The notes under the pieces are model-generated. The model was not told where the DNA came from and did not search any database. It saw nothing but the letters and a program-made list of their open reading frames with translations. Positions 51,728 through 63,394 of a stretch of 64,000 nt of DNA are shown here, in pieces. Numbering within the stretch: position 1 is the stretch's first letter; every line of letters begins with the position of its first letter. The DNA lies in assembly GCF_010091925.1 (NCBI RefSeq), contig NZ_WVID01000015.1, forward strand, positions 124,001 to 188,000. The letters run 5' to 3'. The position numbers and the translations under genes are program-made. Source of the DNA: Nostoc sp. B(2019) (GTDB taxonomy: Bacteria > Cyanobacteriota > Cyanobacteriia > Cyanobacteriales > Nostocaceae).

Positions 51728-53263
51728 CTAACGAATCAAGTCGTAGGAAATATCAGTTTTGGATGGGATATTGGTGTTGCGATCGATTTCTTCAAACAGG
51801 GTATTTACAGTCCAGTTGAGCAGGTTGATCACACCTTGATAGCCGATAGTAGCGTAGCGGTGCAGGTGGTGACGATCCATGATGGGATAGCCAATTCTCA
51901 CAAGAGGAGTCTTGGTATCGCGCCACAGGTACTTACCGTAGGTATTACCGACAAGGAAGTCTACGGGTTCGGTGAACATCAATGAACGCATGTGCCACAA
52001 GTCTTTACCAGGCCAAACAGTTGCATTCTTACCAAAGGGGCTAGAAGCAAGCAGTTCTTTCATTTCTGCTTCAAATACTTCGTTGCTGTTGTGAACCAAG
52101 ATATGCACAGGTTCAGCACCCATTTCCAGCATGAAGCCTACTACGCTGTAAACTAAATCTGGTTCACCGTAGATAGCAAAACGCTTGCCGTGAATCCATG
52201 AATGAGAGTCAGTCATGGCATCAACTGCCCGACCGCGTTCAATTTCCAATTCTTCGGGAATGGGTATACCACTCAGTTCGCTGAGTTTCATCAAGAACTC
52301 ATCAGTACCCTTAATACCCCAAGGACGGGAAACTGAGGTTGGTTGCTTCCACTCTTTTTCGATGTATTCGCGGGTTTTGGGAGTAGAGTGTGCTTGCAGA
52401 GCGATCGTTGCTTTAGCATTAATTGAATCTGCCGCATCTTCTAGCTTTGTACCACCTGGATACATATCGAATTCACCTGTGTTTGGTGAATCCAGGTAGT
52501 CGCTGTTGTCGGCTAGAATTGTGTAGTCAAAGCCGAACAAGGAAGCAATCCGCTTGATTTCTCGGTTATTGCCTACGTAGGTGTCAAAACCTGGGATGAA
52601 GTTGATTTTGCCATTGCTGGTTTCTTTCTTATGACCTGCTGTCAGGTTAGAAAGAATTCCCTTCATCATGTTGTCGTAACCAGTGATGTGGGAACCAACA
52701 AAGCTAGGAGTGTGAGCGTAGGGTACTGGGAAATCTTGAGGAACTGAACCAGCTTGTTTAGAGTTATTGATGAAGGCTTGTAAGTCATCACCAATTACTT
52801 CTGCCATACAGGTGGTGCAGACAGCGATCATCTTGGGCTTGTAGAGTTGGTAGGAGTTCGCCAAGCCGTCAATCATGTTTTGCAGACCACCAAACACGGC
52901 TGCATCTTCAGTCATTGAAGAAGATACACCAGAGAATGGTTCTTTGTAGTGACGGGTTAAGTGGGTGCGGAAGTAAGCAACGCAACCTTGAGAACCTTGA
53001 ACAAAAGGTAGAGTGCCTTCAAAACCAACAGCAGCAAAGATTGCTCCTAATGGTTGGCAGCCTTTAGCAGGGTTAACGGTTAAAGCTTCACGAGCGAAGT
53101 TCTTTTCACGATAATCCCAACCCTTCGTCCACTCTGCAACCCGTTTTACTTCTTCGGGGTCGTGACCATTTTCAAATTGCTTTTTGTTTTCAAATAGCTG
53201 TTGGTACTCCGGCTGGTGGAATAGCTCAACGTGGTCTTGAATTTTTTCTGGATTCTGAGGCAT
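51728..53263 (-). CDS. nifK: Nitrogenase MoFe protein beta subunit NifK
   Basis: The 511-residue protein begins [20 protein letters not shown]-cluster cysteines are in [20 protein letters not shown] and [12 protein letters not shown]; other family text is [15 protein letters not shown] and [15 protein letters not shown]. The in-frame start 15 bp earlier is TTG and overlaps the GGAG ribosome site, so ATG 53263 is chosen. It forms the alpha2-beta2 MoFe tetramer with NifD. Confidence 0.97.
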   Translation of the reverse strand: MPQNPEKIQDHVELFHQPEYQQLFENKKQFENGHDPEEVKRVAEWTKGWDYREKNFAREALTVNPAKGCQPLGAIFAAVGFEGTLPFVQGSQGCVAYFRTHLTRHYKEPFSGVSSSMTEDAAVFGGLQNMIDGLANSYQLYKPKMIAVCTTCMAEVIGDDLQAFINNSKQAGSVPQDFPVPYAHTPSFVGSHITGYDNMMKGILSNLTAGHKKETSNGKINFIPGFDTYVGNNREIKRIASLFGFDYTILADNSDYLDSPNTGEFDMYPGGTKLEDAADSINAKATIALQAHSTPKTREYIEKEWKQPTSVSRPWGIKGTDEFLMKLSELSGIPIPEELEIERGRAVDAMTDSHSWIHGKRFAIYGEPDLVYSVVGFMLEMGAEPVHILVHNSNEVFEAEMKELLASSPFGKNATVWPGKDLWHMRSLMFTEPVDFLVGNTYGKYLWRDTKTPLVRIGYPIMDRHHLHRYATIGYQGVINLLNWTVNTLFEEIDRNTNIPSKTDISYDLIR

Positions 53264-53437
53264 TTGGTGGATCTCCAAGCTTGCTGTATTTTCTAGTCGA
53301 GGAATGAGGACTTGAGGTGGGAGTCGCTAACAAGAGTTGGGGATGGGGAGTGGGAAGTGGTGAGTGTTAATTCCCTACTTTCTACTCCCCCCTGGGGCTA
53401 AAACCCCAGGCTATCCTTACTTCTCTCTCCCTTTTAC

Positions 53438-54946
53438 CTAAACGGCAGCCTTAGCTTTAGCTTCAGCTTTAGCCTTAGCCTTTTCATTCCAAGGAGCGCC
53501 GATTAATCCCCAGGTTGGGCTGTTGAGCGCCAAATCCATGTCACGAGCGAAGATGGCAAAGCCGTCATAACCGTGATAAGGGCCGGAGTAATCCCAAGAG
53601 TGCATTTGACGGAAAGGAAGACCCATCTTTTGGAAGACGTACTTCTCTTTCACACCAGAAGCTACTAGGTCAGGCTTCAGCGCTTTGATAAATTCCTCGA
53701 ATTCGTAAGCGGTAACGTCGTCATAAACGATAGTGCCGTTTTCGATGTAGTGAGTGGTACGTTTGTAGTCGTCGTTATGAGCGAACTCATAACCTGTACC
53801 AATCATCTTCATGCCCAAGTCTTGGAAAGCTGGGACAACGTGGCGAGGACGTAGACCACCAACCATGATGGCTACAGTCTTACCATCCAAGCGGGGGCGA
53901 TACTTAGCAACTACCGCATCCATTGTGGGCTGATACTTGGCGATGACCTTCTCAGCGTTTGCTTGGATTGTCTCGTCAAATTTAGAAGCAATTTCCCGTA
54001 AAGATTCAGCAATCTTGGTGGGGCCGAAGAAGTTGTATTCCAACCAGGGTATACCGTAAGCTTCTTCCATGTGACGGCTGATGTAGTTCATCGACCGATA
54101 GCAGTGGATGAGGTTCATCTTCACGTTGGGGGTCATCAACATTTCGTTGATTGTGCCATCACCTGACCATTGAGCGACTACGCGCAAGCCGATTTCTTCT
54201 AGGAGGATGCGGCTAGCCCAAGCATCTCCACCAATGTTGTAGTCACCAATGATGGCTACATCATAAGGAGTACCTTCAAACTGTAGTGTGCCGTCTTTTT
54301 TAGCTTGGTCAGCTCTTGTGAATACCCAGTCGCGAACCATGTCGTTAGCAATGTGGTGTCCCAAGGACTGAGAAACACCCCGGAAGCCTTCGCAACGTAC
54401 AGGAACAACTGGCTTGCCAATTTCTTTTGATGTCTTGCGAGCAACAGCTTCGATGTCATCCCCAATTAGACCGATGGGACATTCAGATTGAATGGAAACA
54501 CCACGGTTGAGGGGGAAAAGTACATCTAGTTCTTGGATTAGCTTGACGAGTTTCTTGTCACCACCAAAAACGATATCTCGTTCTTGGAAGTCAGAGGTGA
54601 AGTGCATTGTACCAAAGGTATCAATACCTGTAGTACCGATGTAGTAGTTACGACGACCAGACCAAGACCAGTAACCACAACCTACAGGCCCGTGGCTGAT
54701 GTGGATCATGTCCTTGATAGGGCCCCAAACCACACCTTTAGAACCGGCGTAAGCACAACCACGAGCGGTCATGACACCAGGAAGGGATTTGATGTTAGAC
54801 TTAACGCCGCAATCGGACTTACCTTCTTCGTATACACTTAAGTGCTTTTCCCGCTTTTTCTTAGCTTTATCGGGATAAGCGTCTAGAACTTCTTTAATTA
54901 GTTCTTTTCTTTCTTCGATGATGTTTTGGTTTTCTGGAGGTGTCAT
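53438..54946 (-). CDS. nifD: Nitrogenase MoFe protein alpha subunit NifD (uninterrupted)
   Basis: The 502-residue protein begins [18 protein letters not shown]-cluster ligands are in [22 protein letters not shown] and [11 protein letters not shown]; the FeMo-co Cys is in [15 protein letters not shown] and its His in [14 protein letters not shown]. The C-terminus is Ala/Lys-rich ([12 protein letters not shown]). In Nostoc sp. PCC 7120 nifD carries an 11-kb excisable element with xisA; this copy is continuous. An in-frame ATG further upstream overlaps low-complexity text and is rejected. Confidence 0.97.
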   Translation of the reverse strand: MTPPENQNIIEERKELIKEVLDAYPDKAKKKREKHLSVYEEGKSDCGVKSNIKSLPGVMTARGCAYAGSKGVVWGPIKDMIHISHGPVGCGYWSWSGRRNYYIGTTGIDTFGTMHFTSDFQERDIVFGGDKKLVKLIQELDVLFPLNRGVSIQSECPIGLIGDDIEAVARKTSKEIGKPVVPVRCEGFRGVSQSLGHHIANDMVRDWVFTRADQAKKDGTLQFEGTPYDVAIIGDYNIGGDAWASRILLEEIGLRVVAQWSGDGTINEMLMTPNVKMNLIHCYRSMNYISRHMEEAYGIPWLEYNFFGPTKIAESLREIASKFDETIQANAEKVIAKYQPTMDAVVAKYRPRLDGKTVAIMVGGLRPRHVVPAFQDLGMKMIGTGYEFAHNDDYKRTTHYIENGTIVYDDVTAYEFEEFIKALKPDLVASGVKEKYVFQKMGLPFRQMHSWDYSGPYHGYDGFAIFARDMDLALNSPTWGLIGAPWNEKAKAKAEAKAKAAV

Positions 54947-55109
54947 ACTTAGCCTCTGTGACTCGTAAGGATCAGGCATAGGGGGACTAGGAGTCCCCTC
55001 TAAGGTTAGGGGGGGAGATGCAGGAGAGAGGATCAAAGGTCAAAGGTAAGATTGAGATTCTTCTTTTTTCCTTTTTCCTTGTGCTAGAGCATTATTTCTT
55101 AGCAGCGAC

Positions 55110-56391
<1,282 letters not shown>

Positions 56392-56748
56392 TTACTTGTT
56401 TAAAATGGCGCCTTTCAGATTTGAGACGCGCTCTAGTGCAGCGGTTGTGTCCTCTGACGACTCTCCACGCACAGCCATTGCTTCACTCAGGTGCTTGGCG
56501 ATCGCATCGAAGTGTTGTTGCTGTAAATTCATACCTGCGTGTGTTTTGTCCATTGGACGACCGCCGTATTGCTTTGGCCCCTCAAAAATCTGAGATAAGA
56601 AAGCAACTAGATGATTACGCTGCTTGACCATATCTGTACCAGCAAAGATGGGATTGAGGAGGCTGTCTGTTGCAATGCGTTTGTGGAGTTCATCTACTAT
56701 TTGTTCAATAGCTGGTTGTCCGCCAAGTTTGTCGTACAATGTGCTCAT
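56392..56748 (-). CDS. glbN: Cyanoglobin (truncated hemoglobin) GlbN within the nif operon
   Basis: The 118-residue protein is a group I truncated hemoglobin: MSTLYDKLGGQPAIEQIVDELHKRI, a proximal His in KTHAGMNLQQQHFDAIAKHL and the distal region FLSQIFEGPKQYGG. In Nostoc commune glbN lies between nifU and nifH, as here, and is expressed when nitrogen is limiting; a role in O2 binding near the membrane or NO handling has been suggested. Most heterocystous nif operons lack it, so it is a useful lineage marker. Confidence 0.93.
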   Translation of the reverse strand: MSTLYDKLGGQPAIEQIVDELHKRIATDSLLNPIFAGTDMVKQRNHLVAFLSQIFEGPKQYGGRPMDKTHAGMNLQQQHFDAIAKHLSEAMAVRGESSEDTTAALERVSNLKGAILNK

Positions 56749-56836
56749 ATCCTGTTCCTTTGAAGCGAGTTGGATGATGAAATTCGCAAGTAGGCGCTTA
56801 ATGTTTTTGCCTATATGCTGTTAGCCGTAGGACAGA

Positions 56837-56926
56837 TACCAATTCGTAATTCGTAATTCGTAATTCGTAATTCGTAATTAAGAAAGTTAGATTTTAATCT
56901 GTAGCTTTCTTTTGGCGAATTGGTAT
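56837..56926. repeat. Heptamer array framed by an inverted repeat between glbN and nifU
   Basis: ATACCAATTCG (56837-56847) and CGAATTGGTAT (56916-56926) are exact complements; between them are five ATTCGTA heptamers (56843-56877) and an inner AGAAAG...CTTTCT pair. The whole 90 bp could fold into one long imperfect hairpin inside the nif transcript. Confidence 0.7.
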
Positions 56927-57032
56927 GAAGCATTGATGAGAAGACAATTATCCGGTTCAAATCCTACTTTCTGTTCTTGGCTGATGCATATTAGGGCGTA
57001 TTTGTAGAGTACGTTAAGTCCTACAGCAATTC

Positions 57033-57965
57033 CTAAACTGCTTCGACTACAAGGTTCTTGCTGACACGATCTTGTAATCTTGCTTCGATCGCAATCTTCA
57101 GAGTTGCTGTACTACTAGAACAAGAACCGCAAGCACCTTGCAACAAAACTTTCACGCGAAGTACGTCCCGTCCCGCTTCGCTAACGCCTTCTACGTCATA
57201 CAGTTCTACATCTCCACCATCGGCGATGAGAACGGGTCTGACTTCTTCATCCAGAACTTTTTGAATTAGAGCAATTTTTTGGACGTTGGTTAGCGATAGT
57301 TGCGATTGCTGTTTAGATGTAGCAATATCTGTAGCAACTTTCAGGGCATAATTGTTAAGCGCAGGTGCAGCAGATTCCTGTTGTACTGCTTTGATAATAT
57401 CATCGATATTGGCTAGACAAGAACCGCATCCGCCACCAGCTTTGACGTAGTTTGTTACCTGTTCAGCATCAGTGAGATTATTTTCTAGAATCACGCGGCG
57501 AATCTTAGACTCACTAATACCAAAGCAACTGCAAACTAGCGCTCCTTCATCATCGTCATCATGGGTAGCTAGAGGAATGCCACGATAATTATAAATCGCT
57601 GCTTCTAGCGCTTCTTGCCCCATGACAGAGCAGTGCATCTTTGCTTCTGGCAATCCACCCAGGTAATCTGCAATGTCTTTGTTGGAAACTTTCAAGGCTT
57701 CATCGAGAGTTAAGCCTTTGATCATCTCGGTTAATGCACTAGAAGAAGCGATCGCACTGGTGCAACCAAAGGTTTGAAAGCGAGCATCTAGAATTTTATC
57801 AGATTCTACTTCAACTTTTAGGTGCAATCTTAAAGCATCACCGCAAGCAATGCTACCTATTTCTCCAGTTGCAACTTTAACTCCAAGTTCATCCGTTTCT
57901 TCGATAGCTCCCTGATTCTTGGGATCGTAAAATAGTTCTAATACTTTATCTGTGTAGTCCCACAT
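57033..57965 (-). CDS. nifU: FeS cluster scaffold NifU
   Basis: The 310-residue protein has three domains: IscU-like N-terminal (GSIACGDALRLHLKVE, RFQTFGCTSAIASSS, KMHCSVMGQEAL), a central [2Fe-2S] Bfd-like domain (LVCSCFGISESKIRR, GGCGSCLANID) and a C-terminal Nfu domain (VRPVLIADGGDVELYD, GACGSCSSSTATLK). It assembles FeS clusters for NifH and NifB with sulfur from NifS. The length is normal. Confidence 0.97.
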   Translation of the reverse strand: MWDYTDKVLELFYDPKNQGAIEETDELGVKVATGEIGSIACGDALRLHLKVEVESDKILDARFQTFGCTSAIASSSALTEMIKGLTLDEALKVSNKDIADYLGGLPEAKMHCSVMGQEALEAAIYNYRGIPLATHDDDDEGALVCSCFGISESKIRRVILENNLTDAEQVTNYVKAGGGCGSCLANIDDIIKAVQQESAAPALNNYALKVATDIATSKQQSQLSLTNVQKIALIQKVLDEEVRPVLIADGGDVELYDVEGVSEAGRDVLRVKVLLQGACGSCSSSTATLKIAIEARLQDRVSKNLVVEAV

Positions 57966-58068
57966 ATTAAGTTCCGAGTGCTGAGTGCTGAAGTGCGGTA
58001 GCGGGGCGTTTAGCCCGTGATGAGTGGGGAGTAGTGAATATTGAAATTGTCTATTCCCTATTCCCTAA

Positions 58069-59277
58069 TTAGTGATGCGCCAGTGCTTGCTCCTGTTCTT
58101 GTAACCAACCCGCATCATCATTTTTGAAGGGTGATAGGGCGCGTAAACGTTCTACAATACCGGGCATGACTGCGATAACTTGATCGATTTCGGCTTCTGT
58201 GGTGTAGCGACAAAGGCTGAAGCGAATGGAACCGTGCAAAGTGGTGTAGGGTAAGCCCATAGCCCGGAGAACGTGGGAAGGTTCCAAAGATCCAGAAGTG
58301 CAAGCAGAGCCAGATGAGGCACAAATACCGTATTTGTTCAAGGACAGTAGTATAGCTTCACCTTCGATGTACTTGAAGCCGATATTGGTGGTGTTTGGCA
58401 ATCTCTGCGTAGAGTCACCATTAACGACACAATCGGGAATTGTAGCGAGTAAAGTTTGTTCTAGGCGATCGCGCAGCCTTCTTTCTCTCTTGGTTGCTTC
58501 TTCTAAATGTAACAGTTCCAGTTCAGCCGCTTTGCCTAGGGCAATAATTCCTGGAACATTCTCTGTTCCCGCCCTACGTCCGCGTTCTTGATGTCCCCCA
58601 ATCAACAAAGGACGGAACCTGACGCCACGCCGCACATATAAAGCACCAATTCCTTTAGGTGCGTGAATCTTATGACCAGACAAAGTTAACATATCTACGG
58701 TGCTGGTCTTCATATTCAAAGAGAGTTTTCCCACTGCTTGCACCGCATCTACGTGGAAAAGAGCGCCATACTCTTTGACTCGCAAGCCAATCTGTTCAAT
58801 GGGGAAAATCGTGCCGGTTTCGTTATTGGCGTACATAATTGTCACCAAGGCAGTGTTACCCGTTAAGGAAGCTTCTAGTTCATCTAGATCCAACTGCCCT
58901 TGATGATTTACTGAAAGATAGGTAACACTATAACCTTGGGTTTCTAGTTGTTTGCAGACATTCAGCACCGCTGGGTGTTCAACTTGTGTGGTGATGATGT
59001 GTCGCTTTTCGGGTTGCGCCAACAGTGCGGCTCGAATCGCGGCGTTATCTCCCTCAGTGCCACAACTGGTGTAGACAATTTCTGACTCATCGGCTCCCAA
59101 AAGGGCTGCAAGTTGTTCTCTTGCTGTTTTCACTCCTTTGCCGAGTTGTCCACCAAAAGTATGCATACTAGAGGGATTACCATAATAGTCCGTCAGGTAA
59201 GGCAACATCGCCTCTAAAACTTCCGGGTCTACCTTGGTGGTGGCATTATTATCGAGATAGATGCAGTTCTTTTGCAT
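58069..59277 (-). CDS. nifS: Cysteine desulfurase NifS
   Basis: The 402-residue PLP enzyme begins MQKNCIYLDNNATTKVDPEV. The PLP lysine is in LTLSGHKIHAPKGIGAL, and the catalytic loop Cys in ASSGSACTSGSLEPSHVL. It releases sulfur from cysteine for NifU. ATG 59277 is chosen; an in-frame TTG lies three codons upstream. Confidence 0.97.
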   Translation of the reverse strand: MQKNCIYLDNNATTKVDPEVLEAMLPYLTDYYGNPSSMHTFGGQLGKGVKTAREQLAALLGADESEIVYTSCGTEGDNAAIRAALLAQPEKRHIITTQVEHPAVLNVCKQLETQGYSVTYLSVNHQGQLDLDELEASLTGNTALVTIMYANNETGTIFPIEQIGLRVKEYGALFHVDAVQAVGKLSLNMKTSTVDMLTLSGHKIHAPKGIGALYVRRGVRFRPLLIGGHQERGRRAGTENVPGIIALGKAAELELLHLEEATKRERRLRDRLEQTLLATIPDCVVNGDSTQRLPNTTNIGFKYIEGEAILLSLNKYGICASSGSACTSGSLEPSHVLRAMGLPYTTLHGSIRFSLCRYTTEAEIDQVIAVMPGIVERLRALSPFKNDDAGWLQEQEQALAHH

Positions 59278-59392
59278 TGTTTCCAATTTGATTTCACAAG
59301 AGCCAAGAATTTGGGAATGGGGAAAGGGGATGATTACCAGTGTCCTTTAATCTTTACCCTTTACCCTTTGCCCTTTAACTTTTGAGTTTTAA

Positions 59393-59746
59393 TCAAGCTT
59401 CTGCTCCGATTACTTGGTGTTGACGCTTTTGCAACTGTTCAGAATATTTTTGAGAATAACAGTTAAACCAACGCTCCCAGTAATCTTCTTTATTTGTTAA
59501 CTTTCCAACTACACGGTTGTAATTGGCAAACCAGCCTTCCCAGTAATCGCTGGGCTGATTGACGCAACCATTACAGGTGGGACAACCAGCTTTACACTGA
59601 GGCACAGTATGAATACTACCAACGCAGTTTGTGCAAAGTTCGGGGTCAATCCAGTGCTGTCCGTCAACTATTTTAACTGCATTAGTAGGACAGACAGACA
59701 AACAGAGATTGCAGGAAATACATTGGCTAGTAATTTTGTAAGCCAT
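59393..59746 (-). CDS. fdxN: Nif ferredoxin FdxN (uninterrupted)
   Basis: The 117-residue protein holds CISCNLCLSVCPTNAVKI and CTNCVGSIHTVPQCKAGCPTC, binding two [4Fe-4S] clusters, and a C-terminal extension with two DYWExWF repeats (SDYWEGWFANYN and EDYWERWFNCYS). It lies between nifB and nifS and supplies electrons to NifB chemistry. In Nostoc sp. PCC 7120 fdxN is interrupted by a 55-kb element; here it is intact. Confidence 0.96.
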   Translation of the reverse strand: MAYKITSQCISCNLCLSVCPTNAVKIVDGQHWIDPELCTNCVGSIHTVPQCKAGCPTCNGCVNQPSDYWEGWFANYNRVVGKLTNKEDYWERWFNCYSQKYSEQLQKRQHQVIGAEA

Positions 59747-59853
59747 GATTATTCTCCTTTTTTGGGTATTGGGGATTGGGTACTGGGTACTGGGTATTGG
59801 GGAATGGGTACTGGGAAAACTCTTGCCCAGTCCTAGCCCCTAGTCCCCATTCC

Positions 59854-61308
59854 CTATTCCTTAGCTCCTAGTCCTTCTACGTATTGCTCGTAAAACTCCA
59901 AAGCAACCTTTTCAATTACGTCGTAAGCTTCAATAGTCTGTATGCCAGCTTCTTGCAATTTTTCTTGGGGACAGTTACCAATCTTGGAAACCAAAACTGC
60001 TTTGCAATCTGCGATCGCTTCCATAATATGCTCAAAAGTGGCTTCCTCACCGTATCCACCTTGACAATACTGGTCAATCTTGCGATGACTGACAAAGCGA
60101 ACTTCGTTGCCGTCCACTTCGTAAATTTGGAATTCTTTAGCATGACCGAAGTGCTGGTTAACCAATCCGCCGCCTTTGGTTGCTACTGCAACTAGCACTT
60201 TAGGATTGTTAGCAAATTTCTTGCCTGTGCGTGCCTTTTCTTTGGCTACTTTAAGTTCTTCTTTAAACTTCTCAATACCTTGGTGTACTTCTTGACGCTT
60301 TTCGAGGTCATATTCTGGGGACATTTCCAAGAATTTATCTTTGCTAAATTCCTGGCTGCGATCTTCTCCCAACAATCCGACTGCATCGGCTCGGCACTGA
60401 CGGCAATGGCGCATCATTTTCATGTTGCCAGAGCAATTGTCTTGAATTTCCTTGAGTTCCTTAGTTGAAGGGCCGCGCTGACCGCTTAAGCCGAAGTGTG
60501 TACCATGTTCCGGTGCAGAAATCAGCGGCATGATGTTGTGCAAAAATGCCCCATTCTCACGAATGAATTTATTCACTTCCACCAAATGCTGGTCATTAAT
60601 TCCCGGAATCATCACCGAGTTGACTTTGCACAAGATGTCTGCTTCTTTTAAGGCTTGCAATCCTTCCATCTGCTTTTCGAGCAGAATCTTGGCTCCTTCA
60701 ACGCCTCTATAACGCTTGCGTTTGTAGTGAACCCAAGAATAAATCTGTGCGCCGATTTCTGGGTCGATGGTGTTTAGGGTAATCGTAACGTGATCTATAT
60801 TTAATTGTTTAATGCGATCGATGTATTCGGTCAGCATTAAACCATTGGTTGATAGACAAAGCTTGATATCCGGTGCTTTGTCTGCAATCAACTCAAATGT
60901 GCGGAAAGTCTTTTCTGGATTTGCCAATGGGTCGCCAGGGCCGGCAATTCCCACAACTGTCATTTGGGGAATCTTGCCTGCAATCACCAAAGCTTTGTGT
61001 GCTGCTTCTTCTGGTGTTAATAACTCGCTAACCACTCCAGGGCGACTTTCGTTAGCGCAGTCATATTTACGATTACAGTAGTTGCATTGAATGTTACAGG
61101 CTGGAGCAACTGCAACGTGCATCCGGGCGTAGTGGTGATGGGCATCTTCGCTGTAGCAGGGATGTTTAGCAATACGTTCTTGGAGCTTTTCATCCCTTTC
61201 CACGGTGGCGCTGCTGGTGCTGTCGCAGCCGCAACCACCTGATTTTGCTGGGGTTGTCGTCGATTCCGTAGCGGGGGAGGTGAGGAGTCGTGTAGACGGT
61301 GATGTCAT
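59854..61308 (-). CDS. nifB: FeMo-cofactor biosynthesis radical SAM protein NifB
   Basis: The 484-residue protein has the radical-SAM motif [14 protein letters not shown] (around residue 76 with this start), family text [30 protein letters not shown] and a C-terminal NifX-like domain ([20 protein letters not shown]). It makes the 8Fe core NifB-co. An N-terminal Ser/Thr-rich stretch holds [11 protein letters not shown] chose ATG 61308 ([12 protein letters not shown]); GTG 61344 would add 12 residues, and no strong ribosome site decides between them. Confidence 0.95.
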   Translation of the reverse strand: MTSPSTRLLTSPATESTTTPAKSGGCGCDSTSSATVERDEKLQERIAKHPCYSEDAHHHYARMHVAVAPACNIQCNYCNRKYDCANESRPGVVSELLTPEEAAHKALVIAGKIPQMTVVGIAGPGDPLANPEKTFRTFELIADKAPDIKLCLSTNGLMLTEYIDRIKQLNIDHVTITLNTIDPEIGAQIYSWVHYKRKRYRGVEGAKILLEKQMEGLQALKEADILCKVNSVMIPGINDQHLVEVNKFIRENGAFLHNIMPLISAPEHGTHFGLSGQRGPSTKELKEIQDNCSGNMKMMRHCRQCRADAVGLLGEDRSQEFSKDKFLEMSPEYDLEKRQEVHQGIEKFKEELKVAKEKARTGKKFANNPKVLVAVATKGGGLVNQHFGHAKEFQIYEVDGNEVRFVSHRKIDQYCQGGYGEEATFEHIMEAIADCKAVLVSKIGNCPQEKLQEAGIQTIEAYDVIEKVALEFYEQYVEGLGAKE

Positions 61309-62433
61309 TGAATTTCGCAAAAGGTCGGTGGACTTGGCTGCCACTGTGGGAGATGCCGTTGCTATTGTTTATGCCTAGGAATTGAAGCCGCGTCTTATAC
61401 CCGCACTGCCTACTAGAGTAAAGATGCCTGATGAGGGCGGCTGATTACATAGTAGGGCAGGCGATAAAATCATTGAGGTTCGGCTGGTGTGTGTCAACGG
61501 TTGGGCTTTGGGTAGAACTATGTGTGTATAGCCGCGACTTCCATTCACTTCAGGCATGGTGCTATCTCATCCCTCCACTCACTTTTCGCTTTTGGTGTTT
61601 GCCAGAGCGTTAAGTGATTGGCGATATAAGATTTATATCAGCCGTTCCCAAGGTTGGTGATATGTCTATCTAGGATAGAATTTATTGGATTTATTAACTT
61701 TGTACTCAAAATCTACAACCCTGATTATTAGGGCATTAAATGAGTTGAAAAAGTTTTTTTCGGGTAGGGGTTCTAGTGTTTTTTGGTTGGGGTTCGAGTA
61801 TTTATGGAGAGGGGTTCAGGATTTCTTTGTACTCAGTTGTAACTCAAGATTAGCAAGGAATTCGGCTTACTTCGACCTGGTTTTGGGACATCTAAATTTG
61901 TACTCAAACCCTCCTTAAACCCCGTTTAAAGCGATAACTGCCAAGGGATTTAAGGGGGAAAAACTGGAGTAGGCTACGTCGTGCTACTCCAGACACGTGC
62001 GAAATTCAATTCTGTATCTAACATATCATTTTTTTTAAAGAAAAAATGCAATTCATATTTTCTTAATTTTTGTCTTGATAATGATATTAAATTGCGCTGA
62101 TAAGTCTTATTTCATAAGGCATATAAACTCCTCCGAAGAAATGACTTAATGCATAATTTTTGCAACTAATCTAATTCTAAACCTTTTTCTTCTCTTTGTT
62201 TTCTGCTAGCGATGAGTAAAATAATCTATAGTTCATAACATATAGATTAGGACATTGTGAAAGCGTGAATGTCAGGTACAGTAATACTTTTACCTCTTAC
62301 CTCTGCCTCCTGCTATAACTGGGGAATTGAATGCATTCAGGCACAATTTATTATTGCATCAAGCTTCTCCCTGAACAGCAAAGGAGGTCGAGGCGTTCTG
62401 CTTCGGTAAATGTTTCTTAGAAAACGGAAGTTT
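61309..62433. other. nifB upstream region
   Basis: About 1.1 kb without a supported gene. The nifB-proximal part (61309-61680) is a long leader. The GAGTAC/GAACCC module (61690-61910) is listed separately. Further upstream, 61980-62430 is AT-rich with no structure recognised. Confidence 0.6.
61690..61910 (-). promoter_or_regulatory. nifB promoter module with GAGTAC boxes (candidate CnfR cis elements)
   Basis: Read on the minus strand toward nifB: TTTGAGTACAAATTT (plus GTACTCAAA at 61900), CTTGAGTTACAAC-TGAGTAC (GTACTCA at 61829), three GAACCCC units in about 60 bp (e.g. CCATAAATACTCGAACCCCA), and TTGTAGATTTTGAGTAC (GTACTCAAA at 61702). It is about 390 bp upstream of the nifB start. The same blocks in the same order occur at 9593-9795. 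CnfR is reported to use multiple cis elements upstream of nifB in a non-heterocystous cyanobacterium; assignment here is inference. Confidence 0.65.
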
Positions 62434-62808
62434 TTAAATTGTGTTTGCTTCAAAAGTGTTAAGCAGGCGAAGCTGAGTGAAATAACGAAAATCTTCTGTA
62501 TTTCGTGTTACCAAATTTAAGTTATGCACTATGGCAGTTCCACCAATAATGGCATCACCTAACGTTATCCTTCGCATCTGTCGTAGTAAAACTGCTTGCT
62601 CAATAACTATTTGAGAAATTGGCACAACTTGAGCCACCTGAAAAAACTGCTCAAAGTAAAGACGATCTGTTTGAGTTAGTCGATGATAGCCCAAAACTTC
62701 AAGGTAACTAAGTGCTGAAACCGCAGGGTTATGATCAGCTATCAACTGTCTTATATGAGCATTTTCTGGCTGCACTGAATAGATGATGATATTACTATCA
62801 AGAAGCAT
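62434..62808 (-). CDS. VapC-type PIN-domain toxin
   Basis: The 124-residue protein shows a PIN nuclease pattern: MLLDSNIIIYSVQPE (first Asp), ALSYLEVLGYH (Glu), RRITLGDAIIGGTAIVHNLNLVTRNTEDF (later Asp pair, in parts). It is a likely RNase toxin. ATG 62808 overlaps by one base with the original antitoxin stop (TGATG); TTG 62811 is an alternative start. Confidence 0.85.
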   Translation of the reverse strand: MLLDSNIIIYSVQPENAHIRQLIADHNPAVSALSYLEVLGYHRLTQTDRLYFEQFFQVAQVVPISQIVIEQAVLLRQMRRITLGDAIIGGTAIVHNLNLVTRNTEDFRYFTQLRLLNTFEANTI

Positions 62809-63044
62809 CAAAAGTTTCTACCAGAAATATATCGTTCTTGGCGCAACTCACGCTGCTAAGCAATTGGATCAACTTCCGCAAAGGTAGGGCTAGCAGAAAG
62901 TTTCTCCAATATCTCAGCCATTTTCTTACCACGAAAGACATTTTCTGAACTTAAATCTTCTTCCAGAATGGTGATATGAACCGTAATCGGTTGATCACCT
63001 AACTCAGGTGTTTCGTCAGAATATTTTGTAATCAAACTTACCAA
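62808..63044 (-). pseudogene. VapB-like antitoxin with in-frame TAG
   Basis: The readable product is 62 residues (MVSLITKYSDETPELGDQPI ... SASPTFAEVDPIA) and ends with TAG at 62856-62858. In the same frame QRELRQERYISGRNF and TGA follow, joining the toxin start. VapB-type antitoxins of this kind read DPxxWQRExRQ, so the TAG replaces a TGG tryptophan by a single base change. The lost C-terminus is the region that usually binds the toxin. Either the antitoxin is inactive, the codon is read through, or the base is an assembly error. Confidence 0.65.
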
Positions 63045-63052
63045 ATCGCCCC

Positions 63053-63394
63053 TTAAGCAACTGCGTAGCCCGTGTACAGCCTTACTTCCGGTGAACGAAA
63101 CCCAAGTACAATGTGGTCTTTAGGGATTCCAGCCCGTTCTAAATCGGCGGCAATGCCTTCTTCAGTCCCATCCCGTTGAATCCAGATTTTGCCATCAATC
63201 AGGTCAACATGAACCAGACAGCCATGAATACGGCGATCGCCATCCCAACCCACATCCATCCACAAATAGCGATCGCGGGTTCGATCAAACACTACCTCCG
63301 ATTGAATATCGGCATAGGAGTAGGTAATTGAAGCATATTCACTCAGGATATTTTCAATTACTTGGCGATAGTGGTCTAATTGGGTGTGATCCAT
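63053..63394 (-). CDS. xisI: XisI-family protein
   Basis: The 113-residue protein has the XisI pattern: MDHTQLDHYRQVIENILSEYA, FDRTRDRYLWMDVGWDGDRRIHGCLVHVDLIDGKIWIQRDGTEEGIA (in parts) and GIPKDHIVLGFRSPEVR. XisI and XisH are named for control of fdxN element excision in Anabaena, though many paralogues exist in cyanobacteria without a known role. It overlaps the xisH end by 19 bp. Confidence 0.92.
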   Translation of the reverse strand: MDHTQLDHYRQVIENILSEYASITYSYADIQSEVVFDRTRDRYLWMDVGWDGDRRIHGCLVHVDLIDGKIWIQRDGTEEGIAADLERAGIPKDHIVLGFRSPEVRLYTGYAVA

